DNA from: Bacteroidales bacterium
GTDB taxonomy: Bacteria; Bacteroidota; Bacteroidia; Bacteroidales; VadinHA17
NCBI GenBank assembly: GCA_009877105.1
Contig: WXFD01000012.1
Span: forward strand, 1-64,000
Reading direction: 5' to 3'
DNA: 64,000 bases
The notes under the pieces are model-generated. The model was not told the DNA's origin. It ran no database searches and saw only the letters and a list, made by a program, of their open reading frames with translations. Positions within the stretch are counted from its first letter, which is position 1. Every line of letters starts with the position of its first letter. Made by a program: the position numbers and the translations under genes. Positions 18,809 to 28,381 of the stretch are shown here, piece by piece.

Positions 18809-19177
18809 TTATTTCTTAAAAACAAAATATACGGCAAGAATAAGAAAAACAAAAGCTATAAGATGATTCAGGCGGAAATGTTCGCTTTTAAAAACGACAA
18901 GGGTAAAGGATGTAAAAATCAGGATAGAGATAACTTCCTGTATCACCTTAAGCTCAACAAGTGAGAAAGGGCCCCCGTTACCTTCAAAACCGATCCTGTT
19001 TGCAGGAACCTGCAGTGAATATTCAAAAAGTGCAATAAACCAGCTGAGAAGAATTACCGCCAGAAGACTAAGGTTGGTGAATCCAGGCAATGTTTTAAAT
19101 CGCAAATGACCATACCATGCCACGGTCATAAATGCATTCGATAATACCAGTAGTAATATGGTGTTTAATCCTCTCAT
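18809..19177 (-). CDS. DMT-superfamily small membrane protein (DUF486)
   Basis: The 122-residue protein has four hydrophobic helices. It shows the DUF486 pattern: TVAWYGHLRF near the start, FIALFEYSLQVPANRIG in the middle, then SLVELKVIQEVISILIFTSF. The family is uncharacterised but related to drug/metabolite transporters. It lies 47 bases downstream of the GNAT gene on the same strand, so it may be the last gene of the aminomutase/ATP-grasp cluster and might move its product. That link is inference. Confidence 0.85.
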   Translation of the reverse strand: MRGLNTILLLVLSNAFMTVAWYGHLRFKTLPGFTNLSLLAVILLSWFIALFEYSLQVPANRIGFEGNGGPFSLVELKVIQEVISILIFTSFTLVVFKSEHFRLNHLIAFVFLILAVYFVFKK

Positions 19178-19224
19178 TCGTTCTGCTTTTGCAGTAGATA
19201 TCAGAATATCAATACCATGAACAG

Positions 19225-19704
19225 TTAAAGCGTCTTTGAGTAAATTCTTTTGGGATCGCCCGGAGCATAAAAATCTTTTAGGGTTGCCTGAAGTTCATAA
19301 CCGTTTTTCCGGTAAAAAGCTTCTGTAGATGCATAAAGCGGCCTGCCCGAGGTTTCAATCCACAGGATCCTGCCCCCCTTTGCCTTCACATCTTCTTCAA
19401 CAGCTTTGAGAAGGGAAGTGCCGTAATGATTGTTACGCTGATCGCCATGCACGGCAATCCAGTACAGATCCCAGGAATGGGTTGAAAATGGATTTTTTCC
19501 ATAGTTGGCAAAAGCCTTCAAGCCATCTTCAGTCTTTATTTTCATCCAGTAATATCCCGACTTCTCTGTACCATGCGTCAGCGTTTCACTGGCTATCTCC
19601 AGGGCAGTCTGAATTTCAAATTCATAGAAGAAATCCGTCGATCGCAGTATTTCCTCGATTGCCTTTAATTCCTGCCTCTCTATTCCACCGGACAACGTAA
19701 TCAT
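19225..19704 (-). CDS. GNAT-family N-acetyltransferase
   Basis: The 159-residue protein has the GNAT fold: acetyl-CoA-binding motif A in HGDQRNNHYGTSLLKAVEEDVKAKG, followed by ILWIETSGRPLYASTEAFYRKNGYE (motif B). It starts 6 bases after the ATP-grasp gene, in a run of four tightly spaced genes led by a lysine 2,3-aminomutase. In methanogens and some bacteria an aminomutase (AblA) and a GNAT (AblB) make N-epsilon-acetyl-beta-lysine. This protein could play that part or acetylate a ligated product. I cannot tell which from sequence. Confidence 0.88.
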   Translation of the reverse strand: MITLSGGIERQELKAIEEILRSTDFFYEFEIQTALEIASETLTHGTEKSGYYWMKIKTEDGLKAFANYGKNPFSTHSWDLYWIAVHGDQRNNHYGTSLLKAVEEDVKAKGGRILWIETSGRPLYASTEAFYRKNGYELQATLKDFYAPGDPKRIYSKTL

Positions 19705-19710
19705 AAAATC

Positions 19711-20682
19711 TTAATAGTTAAGGTCACTGATAATCCTGGAAATAACTTCCGTCATTGGTATGCCTGCTTCAATCGTTGCAGCCACCAGCCCGCTGTCGGG
19801 CGAAATACACGGGTTTGCGTTCACTTCAATTACCAGAGGATTGCCTGCCTGGTCTACTCTCAGATCAACCCTGGCATAGCCTCTTAGCCCGAAAACATTC
19901 CAGCATTTAAGGGCTGTTTCATCTATTTTCTCCCTGAGCATCGGATCGAGCCGGGAATGGGGAAACTCCCTTACCGTATTTTTATATTCAAAGCTTTCTT
20001 CAATCCATTTAGCCCTGAAATCAACGATTTTAGGCATACCGTGATCAAAATTATGAAAGATCATCTCAGCAGGGGGCATTACTTCCGGACCGTTCATTCC
20101 GGACAAAATACTTATATTGAATTCCCTCCCGTCGATATATTCCTGTATTATCCAGTGTGAATCATTTTTCCCTTCAAAGTTTCTTTCATATCCGGGCGTA
20201 TAAGTAAAAACCGAATCCTTCGTTATGCCCAGAGAACCATCTTCCCACACAGGCTTGATGATATAAGATTTGCCCGGTTCCAGTTTGCTGAACTGCGAAG
20301 GGTAATAAGTCGCAGGTATTTTAATGCCTTCTCTCACCATAATCTGATTGGAAAGTGCCTTGCTTGTAGTGACAAACAGAGCTTCGAGTGAATTTCCCGT
20401 ATAGGGAATGGAATACATGTTAAGCAGGGCAGGTATGAAATAACATAACTCACCCTTATTGTTTATGGATTCCACCAGATTGAATACGAAGTCAGGCCTC
20501 TCGCCGGCAAGCAAGGGAATCTCTCTCATAAAATCATCCGTGATGCCTTTCCGGTACGATTTCATACCAAGCTTTCCAAGATTTTCAGCGACATATTCAA
20601 CCTGATTCAGCACGTCAGTTTCATCCGGCAGGGCATTATTCCCCGGCTGATTATACAGAATGCAGCATACCTTCTTCTTCAT
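19711..20682 (-). CDS. ATP-grasp ligase, D-Ala-D-Ala-ligase-like (second of pair)
   Basis: The 323-residue protein has the ATP-grasp layout: an N-terminal domain (FVFNLVESINNKGELCYFIPALLNMYSIPYTGNS), a central lid with KPVWEDGSLGI, and the metal-binding end ARVDLRVDQAGNPLVIEVNANPCISPDSG. Ligases of this shape join a carboxylate, via an acyl-phosphate, to an amine, usually between amino acids. It is not the cell-wall Ddl: it lies outside a mur cluster and occurs as a diverged pair. The GNAT start is 6 bases beyond its stop; the other ligase ends 87 bases upstream. Confidence 0.85.
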   Translation of the reverse strand: MKKKVCCILYNQPGNNALPDETDVLNQVEYVAENLGKLGMKSYRKGITDDFMREIPLLAGERPDFVFNLVESINNKGELCYFIPALLNMYSIPYTGNSLEALFVTTSKALSNQIMVREGIKIPATYYPSQFSKLEPGKSYIIKPVWEDGSLGITKDSVFTYTPGYERNFEGKNDSHWIIQEYIDGREFNISILSGMNGPEVMPPAEMIFHNFDHGMPKIVDFRAKWIEESFEYKNTVREFPHSRLDPMLREKIDETALKCWNVFGLRGYARVDLRVDQAGNPLVIEVNANPCISPDSGLVAATIEAGIPMTEVISRIISDLNY

Positions 20683-20769
20683 TTGCGAAATATTCAGCTT
20701 TTTTACGCCCCAGCTTCCATGCCAGATTGTTCCCCGATTCAGTTTGCCATCCGGATATTGAAGATCCCA

Positions 20770-21759
20770 TCAGGTAATCGGCGCCGGCAGCTTCAGATTA
20801 TTTCTTTCCAGGGCTGAACGCATTATCATTTCAATCAACGACTGGAAATTTATTCCGTTCATGTTTGCAAGGATAGGCAGGTCGGAATGAACGGGATGGA
20901 GACCTGCAAGGGGATTCACTTCAATGAAACACATTTTGCCGTTAACGTCAACCCTGAGATCTACCCTGCCTCCATCGACTCCTCCAATGGCATTCCATGC
21001 ACTGAGTGCAAGGGTCTTGCATTCTTCTTCATACACTCCTTCCAGGGGAGTATATTTACAAAATATCTGATAATTTTCCTTGGTTTCAACCGAATAGGGG
21101 AGGTTATCCCTGCATTCTATCTCCATTCCTCCAATTGCAACTGCTTTACTGCCTGATCCAATGACGCCTACCGTAAACTCCTTTCCCGGCAGATACTCCT
21201 CGACAAGTGCCGGCTGGTTGAATCTCGACAGGACAAACCCGGCCCTTTCCCTGAGTTCCTTCCAGGACCTCACGAGGCTTTTTTCCGTAATGCCTTTCCC
21301 CGTTCCCTCAGAAACCGGTTTTATAAACAGGGGAAACTGCAGATTGCATTTTTTAATATCATCCAGGCATGACACAAGCATACCCGGGCTTACAGGTACG
21401 CCCGCAGCTGAAACAATTAATCGGCTGAGATATTTATTGAGAGAAACCCCCAGGACAACCGGGCCGCTGAACACATAGGGGATCCTGTACTGGTCAAGGA
21501 GTGCAGGGACAACGGATTCACGGCCATCTCCATACAGTCCTTCGGCAATATTGAAGACCAGGTCCCAGCGTTTATCCGAAGACAACGCGCTCATAAGCTG
21601 AAAACAATTGCCTATCTGCTCCGTCTCAAACCCCATCCTGACAAGTGCATTGTCAATTGCATCAATTGTTTCCTGCTTGTCAAATTCAGCGGTATCTTCC
21701 ATGGAGTAACCACGATCGATATACCATGATCGAAGATCATATGTAATTCCGACTCGCAT
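20770..21759 (-). CDS. ATP-grasp ligase, D-Ala-D-Ala-ligase-like (first of pair)
   Basis: The 329-residue protein is a paralogue of the next ligase with the same order of elements: WDLVFNIAEGLYGDGRESVVPALLDQYRIPYVFSG, FPLFIKPVSEGTGKGI, ALVEEYLPGKEFTVGVIG and GRVDLRVDVNGKMCFIEVNPLAGLHP. The Asp-Glu-Asn metal ligands near the C terminus are present. It starts 10 bases after the aminomutase stop, so the two are almost certainly co-transcribed. An aminomutase next to two peptide-bond-type ligases suggests beta-amino-acid-containing dipeptide or tripeptide synthesis. The substrates are unknown. Confidence 0.85.
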   Translation of the reverse strand: MRVGITYDLRSWYIDRGYSMEDTAEFDKQETIDAIDNALVRMGFETEQIGNCFQLMSALSSDKRWDLVFNIAEGLYGDGRESVVPALLDQYRIPYVFSGPVVLGVSLNKYLSRLIVSAAGVPVSPGMLVSCLDDIKKCNLQFPLFIKPVSEGTGKGITEKSLVRSWKELRERAGFVLSRFNQPALVEEYLPGKEFTVGVIGSGSKAVAIGGMEIECRDNLPYSVETKENYQIFCKYTPLEGVYEEECKTLALSAWNAIGGVDGGRVDLRVDVNGKMCFIEVNPLAGLHPVHSDLPILANMNGINFQSLIEMIMRSALERNNLKLPAPIT

Positions 21760-21769
21760 CAGGGAATCT

Positions 21770-23011
21770 CTATTTTTCAGGATATTCGCACAGGTCGCCC
21801 TTATAGTTGCGCAACACGATGCGTTCGCTGTTGTGTTCTACTACATAATCGGGAAGGAGAGGGATCTTGCCTCCTCCGCCGGGAGCGTCGATGACGAAGG
21901 TTGGTACGGCATATCCGCTTGTATATCCCCTTAATCCTGCAATAATCTCAAGGCCCTTTTTTACTGTTGTCCTGAAATGGCCCGAACCGGGTATTAAATC
22001 ACACTGATACAGATAATACGGTCTCACCCTGATCTTTAGAAGCCTGTGCATCAGTTCCTTCATCACAGGAACACTGTCATTGATTCCTTTTAACAGAACT
22101 GTCTGGCTTCCGAGCGGGAAACCATTGTCGGCCAGTTTAATGCAGGCATTTGCGCATTCTTCTGTGATCTCATCGGGATGAGAAAAATGCAGGCTAATAT
22201 AAAGAGGATGGTATTTTTTCAGGATGCTTACCAATTTGTCGGTTATCCTCTGAGGCAAAACAACAGGGACCCTGGTTCCGATACGGATTATTTCAACATG
22301 TTCTATCTTCCTGATATTGTGAAGTATATAATCCAGAAGCTCATCTGACATTGTAAGCGGATCACCGCCGCTTATCAAAACATCCCTGACCTCACGATGC
22401 GAGGCAATATATGAGAACGCTTTTTCAAAATCCTGCCGGCCAAGCTTATCAAGCCGCCCCACTGAATGTGACCTGGTGCAATACCTGCAGTAATTTGAGC
22501 AGACCTGTGTAACGGTAAAAAGCACCCTGTCGGGATATCTGTGAACTATGCCCTTAACGGGAGAATAGGCCCGTTCATGCAAAGGATCGGATTGTTCCAT
22601 CCTGCCCTCCAGAAGCTCCTCAACCACTGGCACTACATTTCTCCGCAGGGGATGGGTTGGCTTCGAACGATATATCAGCGATGCAAAATAGGGAGTGATG
22701 CGCAATGGTAAACGCCCCTTTAGATTGTTAATTGCCAGTATCTCCTTCTGGGTCAGCTTCATGATCTTCCTGAGATCTTCCAGGCTTGTAAAAGCATTGC
22801 GAAGCTGCCATTTCCAATCATTCCAAGATTCTAAAGTTGTTAGGGGGAAGTAGCGGTTCATGAACTCCGAACTCCGGTTGCTAACTAACTGGTTTGGGAT
22901 TACGTTTTGCGAAAAAATCATGGTTTTCGCGCCAGGCTCTTCATCAGAAGAACAACCCACGAGGCGGCCCCCGCCGAGGAGGGCACCAACCTCATTATTG
23001 TTAGCATTCAT
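21770..23011 (-). CDS. kamA: Lysine 2,3-aminomutase (KamA/AblA family)
   Basis: The 413-residue radical SAM/PLP enzyme should convert L-lysine to beta-lysine. The [4Fe-4S] motif is C171-x3-C175-x2-C178, the PLP Lys is K382 in DAPGGGGK, and both lysine-binding aspartates are present (Asp338 in QCDL and Asp375 in VIDAP), matching the lysine-specific enzyme. The length fits clostridial KamA better than the short EF-P-modifying EpmB. The first roughly 30-50 residues are unlike the family, and Met31 or Met51 could be the true start. It heads a four- or five-gene minus-strand cluster with two ATP-grasp ligases and a GNAT. Confidence 0.9.
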   Translation of the reverse strand: MNANNNEVGALLGGGRLVGCSSDEEPGAKTMIFSQNVIPNQLVSNRSSEFMNRYFPLTTLESWNDWKWQLRNAFTSLEDLRKIMKLTQKEILAINNLKGRLPLRITPYFASLIYRSKPTHPLRRNVVPVVEELLEGRMEQSDPLHERAYSPVKGIVHRYPDRVLFTVTQVCSNYCRYCTRSHSVGRLDKLGRQDFEKAFSYIASHREVRDVLISGGDPLTMSDELLDYILHNIRKIEHVEIIRIGTRVPVVLPQRITDKLVSILKKYHPLYISLHFSHPDEITEECANACIKLADNGFPLGSQTVLLKGINDSVPVMKELMHRLLKIRVRPYYLYQCDLIPGSGHFRTTVKKGLEIIAGLRGYTSGYAVPTFVIDAPGGGGKIPLLPDYVVEHNSERIVLRNYKGDLCEYPEK

Positions 23012-23591
23012 ATTTGTCGATGAAAACGATCACCTTTTACTTTTAATTGTCTAGTTGTATGGTTTTAGTTAAAAATAAATCGGGACGAAAATATATATTC
23101 TGCGAATACATTGTTCTCCCCGGTAATTAAAAATATTAACACGGTTTTTAAATTATCAACATAAAAACAATCATTCAAACATTATTAACTCTATTATCCT
23201 ACTGTGTATCAACATACTACAATTCAGCTGCTTGTCTCTTCCGTCTCTCAAATTTCTACTTCTCAAGCAGATGTTAGTGTAATTGCCAACTACCTGTAAA
23301 TCAATATTCCAAATCTCTCAAAGAACAATTTCCCAAAAACTGTCAATTACAACATTTATGCCATTGACTCTGACAATATTTCAATTCACAATAACAATTT
23401 CCAGTTGCTTTTGTTCCATAAAACTGCATTATAACGTACTTTGATAATATTAATTATTTGAAAGGTAAAAAAACGATTTGCCTGCATATGATAAGCACGG
23501 CCCGGTCACGATGTCCGTCAGCCTGGCATGGCAGATGCGGCGGATGGGAGGGAATTCCCGGAAAGGAGGACTGGATGCAGATAGTGAAGGG
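23012..23591. other. 580-bp AT-rich intergenic region upstream of the aminomutase cluster
   Basis: The region separates the aminomutase start from the arfB stop, both on the minus strand, so it should hold the cluster promoter. I found no full TAnnTTTG box on the minus strand. A 7-bp inverted repeat (CTGCTTG at 23228-23234, CAAGCAG at 23264-23270) is the only structure I noticed. No open frame with protein character is seen. Its length is unusual for this compact window and leaves room for regulatory sequence. Confidence 0.55.
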
Positions 23592-24020
23592 CTAATTATC
23601 GTGTACCTTGCGTGAAGTTTTTCTGGTCTTTTTCAGATCTGCTCTTTTCCGTTTTTCACCGAGACGTTTTTCCACAGAACTCCTGGTTGGTCGGGAAGGA
23701 ATTCGTTCAGGTTCTGTTGAAAGGGATTCAGCAAGAATCGCAAACAGCCTCTCTGAAGCGAGCTCCCTGTTACGTGCCTGACTTCGGCCCGACTGTGATC
23801 TGACACTTATTATACCCGAAGCGCTTATCCTGTTCTTAAGCCTGGAAAAAATCAGATCCTTTTCCGCATCTGACAGGAACGGTGAATCTTTCACATTGAA
23901 TCTTATTTCAACTTTTGTGTTGACCTTATTGACATTCTGCCCTCCGGGTCCGCTGCTCCTGGATGTGATCATTTCAAGTTCACTCGCGGGTATCCGTTTT
24001 TTGAGTTCATCGGGAGTCAC
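23592..24020 (-). CDS. arfB: ArfB-type peptidyl-tRNA hydrolase, ribosome rescue factor
   Basis: The product carries the release-factor GGQ motif in SSGPGGQNVNKVNTKVEIRF and a basic C-terminal tail (EKRLGEKRKRADLKKTRK) that in ArfB threads into the empty mRNA channel of stalled ribosomes. GGQ triggers hydrolysis of the stuck peptidyl-tRNA. I choose the GTG one base after the GH78 stop, giving 142 residues, close to the family's roughly 140. An ATG at 24086 would add 22 residues overlapping the GH78 gene. The pairing with the rhamnosidase gene looks positional rather than functional. Confidence 0.85.
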   Translation of the reverse strand: MTPDELKKRIPASELEMITSRSSGPGGQNVNKVNTKVEIRFNVKDSPFLSDAEKDLIFSRLKNRISASGIISVRSQSGRSQARNRELASERLFAILAESLSTEPERIPSRPTRSSVEKRLGEKRKRADLKKTRKTSRKVHDN

Positions 24021-24021
24021 T

Positions 24022-26757
24022 TCATTCAGAAATTTCAAACAGATAACTGCCTGAGCCAGCCTCAATTTTAACAGTTGAGCCCTCAAGCCTCACATTCGCA
24101 AGGTTTTTATTCACGCTCACGGGCCTGCCGCTTTCCTTAATCTGCTCCACTGACTTTGCAGGCAAATTTATAGTGGCTTTTGAGTTAACGGGTATTTCAA
24201 TTCTGCATATAATTTTTCCGTTCATCCTTTCCCAGCCTGATCTGATTGTACCATACATGCTTACAAATGATGCTTTTGAATAATCGAGTTTTTCTGTTGG
24301 ATGGGGCTGGATAAGCAGGTGCCTGTAGCCGGGTGCAAGAGTTTCCAGTCCTGCAGAAACCCTGTACATCCAGTCGCCGATAGCTCCATATGCATAATGA
24401 TTGAACGAATTCATACCTGCATCCTGGAAGGTGCTGTCGGGTTTTTGTCCGTCCCATCTTTCCCAGATTGTGGTGGCACCCATTTTTACAGGATAAAGCC
24501 AGGATGGGTATTCTTCCTGGAGCAGCAGATCGTATGCAAGATCATTATAGCCATTTTCGGTAAGTACGTGACACAGGTATATTGTGCCCAGGAATCCGGT
24601 TGAAAGATGGTTTCCCCTGCTTTTGATGTCTTCGGCAAGGAACCGGGCAGCATTCGGGCGCACATCATCAGGAAGCAGATCGAACATCAGCGGCAGCACA
24701 TAGGAGGTCTGGGAGTTGGTTCCTATTCTTCCGGCCGGTGTAACATATTCATGGTTAAAAACCTTTTTTATTTTTTCGAAAATTTCACTGTAATATTTTT
24801 CGTCTTCCTTTTTTCCAAGTACGCCTGCAGCCTTGGATAGTAAACTGGAAGAATATGCAAAATAGGCAGTTGCAATGAAATCATGTTCGGTATGTCCGTC
24901 GGGTTCGGGATGATTGTTAACCGGAGGATGATAAAACAGCCAGTCGCCATAGATGCTTCCGCCTTTCCATATCATTGACTCGCCGGCTTTTTTTGCGATA
25001 TAATCAACCCAGGCTTTCATTCCCGGATACTGATTCCCGAGCAGTTGCCTGTCGCCGTACACAAGATACATTGCCCATGGTGCGATCACTCCGACATCAC
25101 CCCATCCGGCAGACGCAGAAGCGGTAGGTGATCCCTGTTTGTCGAGGACATCGGGAATCACGACGGGGATTTCCCCTCCCGGTCGCTGATCGGCAGAGAC
25201 ATCTTTAAGCCATTTGGTGAAAAAGGGTGCAACATTATAATTAAAAGCAGCGGTTCTGCAGAATGCCTGTGCATCTCCGGTCCAGCCGAGTCGCTCATCG
25301 CGCTGCGGGCAGTCCGTGGGAACATCCACAAAATTGCCCTTCTGTCCCCATCTTATATTATGCTGCAACTGGTTCAGGAGCGGATTGGAACTCTCATAGC
25401 TGCCGGTCATGGGCATATCTGAATGGATAACCACCCCGGTCAGGTTTTCCGGGGCAAGTTCACCCGGAAAACCGGTAACCTCAACATACCTGAATCCCAT
25501 AAAGGTGAACCGCGGTTCATATACCTCCTCGCCATCACCCGACAAGGTATAGGTCAGCTGTGCCCTGGCCGAACGGAGGTTATCCGTATAAAACTCACCA
25601 TACTTGTCAAGTATCTCTGCGTGCCGCAGTATTACCGTAGTACCCCTGGGGCCCTTAACCTTCAGCCTGATCCATCCAACCATGTTCTGACCCATATCAG
25701 CAACCAGGCTTCCCTTCGGTGTGCGAAATATCCTTTCAGGCTTTAATTCTTCGATTTTACGTATTTCGGCACCTTCAGAAGCTATGATATTACTCAGTGA
25801 ATAGTCGCCTGTCCTGACGGTTGTCCAATTGCCATCATCAAATCCGGCAAGGTCCCAGCCTGTCAGCCTCCTGGTTGCATCATAGGTTTCGCCGTTATAT
25901 ATATCATTCATCACAATTGCACCGCCAATGTGGCCTTTCCATGATTCATCGGTAACAATGACCGATTCGGTCCCGTCGGAATATCTTATATGCAATTGCA
26001 TAAGGAGACCCAGATGCTTCCCGTAAATTGCCCAGTTGTTGCCCCAGGCCAGGGTGCCCCGGTACCAGCCGTCGCCAAGCAATGCCCCGATCGCATTCTT
26101 GCCCGGAACCAGCATTGCCGTCACATCGTATACCTGGTACTGGAGCCGTTTCAGGTATGAAGTCCAACCGGGGGTTAATACCTGGTCCCCGACTTTTTTC
26201 CCGTTCAGATGCAATTCATAAAATCCATGTGAGGTAACATATATTCGTGCCGACTTAACTGACCTGTCAACGGAAAATTCCTTCCGGAAATGGGGCGATG
26301 GAGAATACCTGTTGGTATCTGCTTCCAGTTCAATCCATTTCGCTTTCCAGCCTGCCGGAGATAGTAATCCTGTCTCCCAGGATCCTGCTTCGCTCCATTT
26401 CGACTCCCTGCCCTTATTGTCCCAGACCTTCACCTGCCAGAAATATTTTTGTCCGGGCTTTAATTCATTTCCTTCGTAAGGTATGAACACAGATTCGCCG
26501 GAATTGATTTTTCCCGTCTGCCAGGTCATTCCCGATCCCGAAAATTTCCGGTCAGTTGCTACCCTGATTGAGTAGGCAGTTTGCATTACATTGAAGCCCG
26601 TACTGCTGATTTTCCAGGAAAGCCTTGGATGCAGGGCGTCCACGCCAACAGGGTCCTTTTTGTATTCACAGGAAAGATCGTAAACGGTCAGGTCTCTCTG
26701 TGAATAGGCCGCCAGTGAAAAAAGAACCGGAAATAGGGAAGCAAGAATTGATTTCAT
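24022..26757 (-). CDS. GH78 alpha-L-rhamnosidase, secreted
   Basis: The 911-residue enzyme has a signal peptide (ending near AAYS) and the multi-domain GH78 layout: N-terminal beta domains (about 20-430), an (alpha/alpha)6 catalytic domain and a C-terminal beta domain. The catalytic-domain hallmark DCPQRDERLGWTGDAQAF and the base-bearing TIWERWDG are intact. It should remove terminal alpha-L-rhamnose from oligosaccharides or glycosides. The divergently encoded rhamnose symporter and catabolic genes support this function directly. Signal type and size suggest a periplasmic or surface location. Confidence 0.93.
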   Translation of the reverse strand: MKSILASLFPVLFSLAAYSQRDLTVYDLSCEYKKDPVGVDALHPRLSWKISSTGFNVMQTAYSIRVATDRKFSGSGMTWQTGKINSGESVFIPYEGNELKPGQKYFWQVKVWDNKGRESKWSEAGSWETGLLSPAGWKAKWIELEADTNRYSPSPHFRKEFSVDRSVKSARIYVTSHGFYELHLNGKKVGDQVLTPGWTSYLKRLQYQVYDVTAMLVPGKNAIGALLGDGWYRGTLAWGNNWAIYGKHLGLLMQLHIRYSDGTESVIVTDESWKGHIGGAIVMNDIYNGETYDATRRLTGWDLAGFDDGNWTTVRTGDYSLSNIIASEGAEIRKIEELKPERIFRTPKGSLVADMGQNMVGWIRLKVKGPRGTTVILRHAEILDKYGEFYTDNLRSARAQLTYTLSGDGEEVYEPRFTFMGFRYVEVTGFPGELAPENLTGVVIHSDMPMTGSYESSNPLLNQLQHNIRWGQKGNFVDVPTDCPQRDERLGWTGDAQAFCRTAAFNYNVAPFFTKWLKDVSADQRPGGEIPVVIPDVLDKQGSPTASASAGWGDVGVIAPWAMYLVYGDRQLLGNQYPGMKAWVDYIAKKAGESMIWKGGSIYGDWLFYHPPVNNHPEPDGHTEHDFIATAYFAYSSSLLSKAAGVLGKKEDEKYYSEIFEKIKKVFNHEYVTPAGRIGTNSQTSYVLPLMFDLLPDDVRPNAARFLAEDIKSRGNHLSTGFLGTIYLCHVLTENGYNDLAYDLLLQEEYPSWLYPVKMGATTIWERWDGQKPDSTFQDAGMNSFNHYAYGAIGDWMYRVSAGLETLAPGYRHLLIQPHPTEKLDYSKASFVSMYGTIRSGWERMNGKIICRIEIPVNSKATINLPAKSVEQIKESGRPVSVNKNLANVRLEGSTVKIEAGSGSYLFEISE

Positions 26758-26877
26758 GATATTATGATCAGGTTATTTAGTTAAAGATATGAAATTTATC
26801 CGGCTTTTCAGATTTCTGAAAGGTAAAATAATTAAATTTATGGTTTTTAAAGCGCAGACCTAATCAAAACCATATAA

Positions 26878-27906
26878 ATGAATCCGGTTGCAGGAATTTT
26901 ACTGATAGCCCTGGGGAGCATAGGCGCAGCCAGTTTCTATGTCCCTTTCAAGAAAGTAAAGGAATGGGCATGGGAATCGTACTGGCTTGCCCAGGGCATA
27001 GCAGCGTGGCTCATAGCACCATGGCTTTTTGCCATAATATTCATTCCCCGGGGGGAATTGATTCCCATCTTGCATGAGGCGCCTTCGTCAGCAAAATTTA
27101 TGGCTGTGATGTTCGGCATCCTGTGGGGTTTCGGAGGGTTGACCTTCGGGCTTAGCATACGATATCTCGGCGTTGCACTCGGTCAAAGCATTGCCCTGGG
27201 ACTTTGCGCAGCTTTCGGAACACTTATACCTGCTGCCGTTGCCGGACAAAACCTATTCTCATCCCGGGCCGGAATTCTCACCCTCACAGGCGTAGCGCTC
27301 ACAGTTGCAGGAATAGCAGTTATAGGTTATGCAGGAGCACTGAAAAGCAGGGAAATGAGTGAGAAGGATAAACGTGCAGCCGTCAGGGAATTCGCCCTTA
27401 AAAAAGGTATCCTGATTGCTGTTTTTGCCGGAGTGATGAGTGCCTGTTTCAATTTCGGGTTTGAGGCGGGAAAACCTATTGAGGCTGCAGCCCTTGCTCA
27501 CGGGACAAATCCGTTGTTCCAGAAAAATCCAACACTTATATTCATACTTCTTGGCGGATTTATCACCAATCTCGTGTATTGTTTATATCTTAACATAAAA
27601 AACCATACATACAGGGATTATTTCAGGTTCCCCGGCAATGTCATCCTTAATAATATCATGTTTACCACCCTGGCAGGGTTCCTCTGGTTCCTGCAGTTCC
27701 ACTTCTTCGGAATGGGTGCCAGTAAACTGCCCCAGGGCATGGCAGTGTTCGGATGGAGTATCCTGATGGCCCTTAATATTGCCATAAGCAATATCTGGGG
27801 AATAATTCTCAGGGAATGGAAAGGATCGGGAACAAAAACAATTGCAATACTTCTGATTGGTATCGCTGTGCTGATCCTGTCAACTTTTGTCGTTAAACTT
27901 GGTTAA
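26878..27906 (+). CDS. rhaT: L-rhamnose/proton symporter
   Basis: The 342-residue protein has ten hydrophobic helices and matches the length of E. coli RhaT (about 344). Family-like segments include GSIGAASFYVPFKKVKEWAWESYWL and GFLWFLQFHFFGMGASKLP. It should bring L-rhamnose across the inner membrane with protons. It leads the rhamnose operon and is followed after 10 bases by the mutarotase. It reads divergently from GH78, sharing a 120-base promoter region. Confidence 0.94.
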   Translation: MNPVAGILLIALGSIGAASFYVPFKKVKEWAWESYWLAQGIAAWLIAPWLFAIIFIPRGELIPILHEAPSSAKFMAVMFGILWGFGGLTFGLSIRYLGVALGQSIALGLCAAFGTLIPAAVAGQNLFSSRAGILTLTGVALTVAGIAVIGYAGALKSREMSEKDKRAAVREFALKKGILIAVFAGVMSACFNFGFEAGKPIEAAALAHGTNPLFQKNPTLIFILLGGFITNLVYCLYLNIKNHTYRDYFRFPGNVILNNIMFTTLAGFLWFLQFHFFGMGASKLPQGMAVFGWSILMALNIAISNIWGIILREWKGSGTKTIAILLIGIAVLILSTFVVKLG

Positions 27907-27916
27907 ACCCAGCATA

Positions 27917-28231
27917 ATGAAAAGATTTGGCTTTAAAATGAAACTTTATCCGGGCTTTAAGGAAGAATACAGGAAAAGACACGACGAAATATGGCCCGAG
28001 CTTGCTGAACTGCTCAGAAAAGAAGGAATCGGGAACTACTCCATCTTTTTCGATGAAGAAACCAATACATTATTTGCCTACCAGGAACAAAAAGGCGGCA
28101 GCTCATCGCAAACTCTCGGCAATACGGAAATTGTAAAAAAATGGTGGAAATATATGTCCGACATAATGGAAACAAATCCTGATTACTCACCTGTCACAAC
28201 CCCTCTTGAGCAGGTTTTTTTCATGGAATAA
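27917..28231 (+). CDS. rhaM: L-rhamnose mutarotase
   Basis: The 104-residue protein interconverts the alpha and beta anomers of L-rhamnose. Its KEEYRKRHDEIWPELAELLRKEGIGNYSIF segment, with the conserved His in RRH/KRH, and the C-terminal LEQVFFME match RhaM. I start at MKRFGFKMKL, which fits the known length; a longer frame begins inside rhaT. It is directly downstream of rhaT and 246 bases upstream of rhaA. Confidence 0.93.
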   Translation: MKRFGFKMKLYPGFKEEYRKRHDEIWPELAELLRKEGIGNYSIFFDEETNTLFAYQEQKGGSSSQTLGNTEIVKKWWKYMSDIMETNPDYSPVTTPLEQVFFME

Positions 28232-28381
28232 TCAGATCAGATTTAAATGGACAGATATAATATTCAGAAAGTAATTACTTTGAAACAAACCTTCAGGTAT
28301 TAACGACATTGGCAATAACTATTTAATAATCATTTATATGCAGGTTTCTTTAGATCACAGATAAATAAATATTATGAAACC

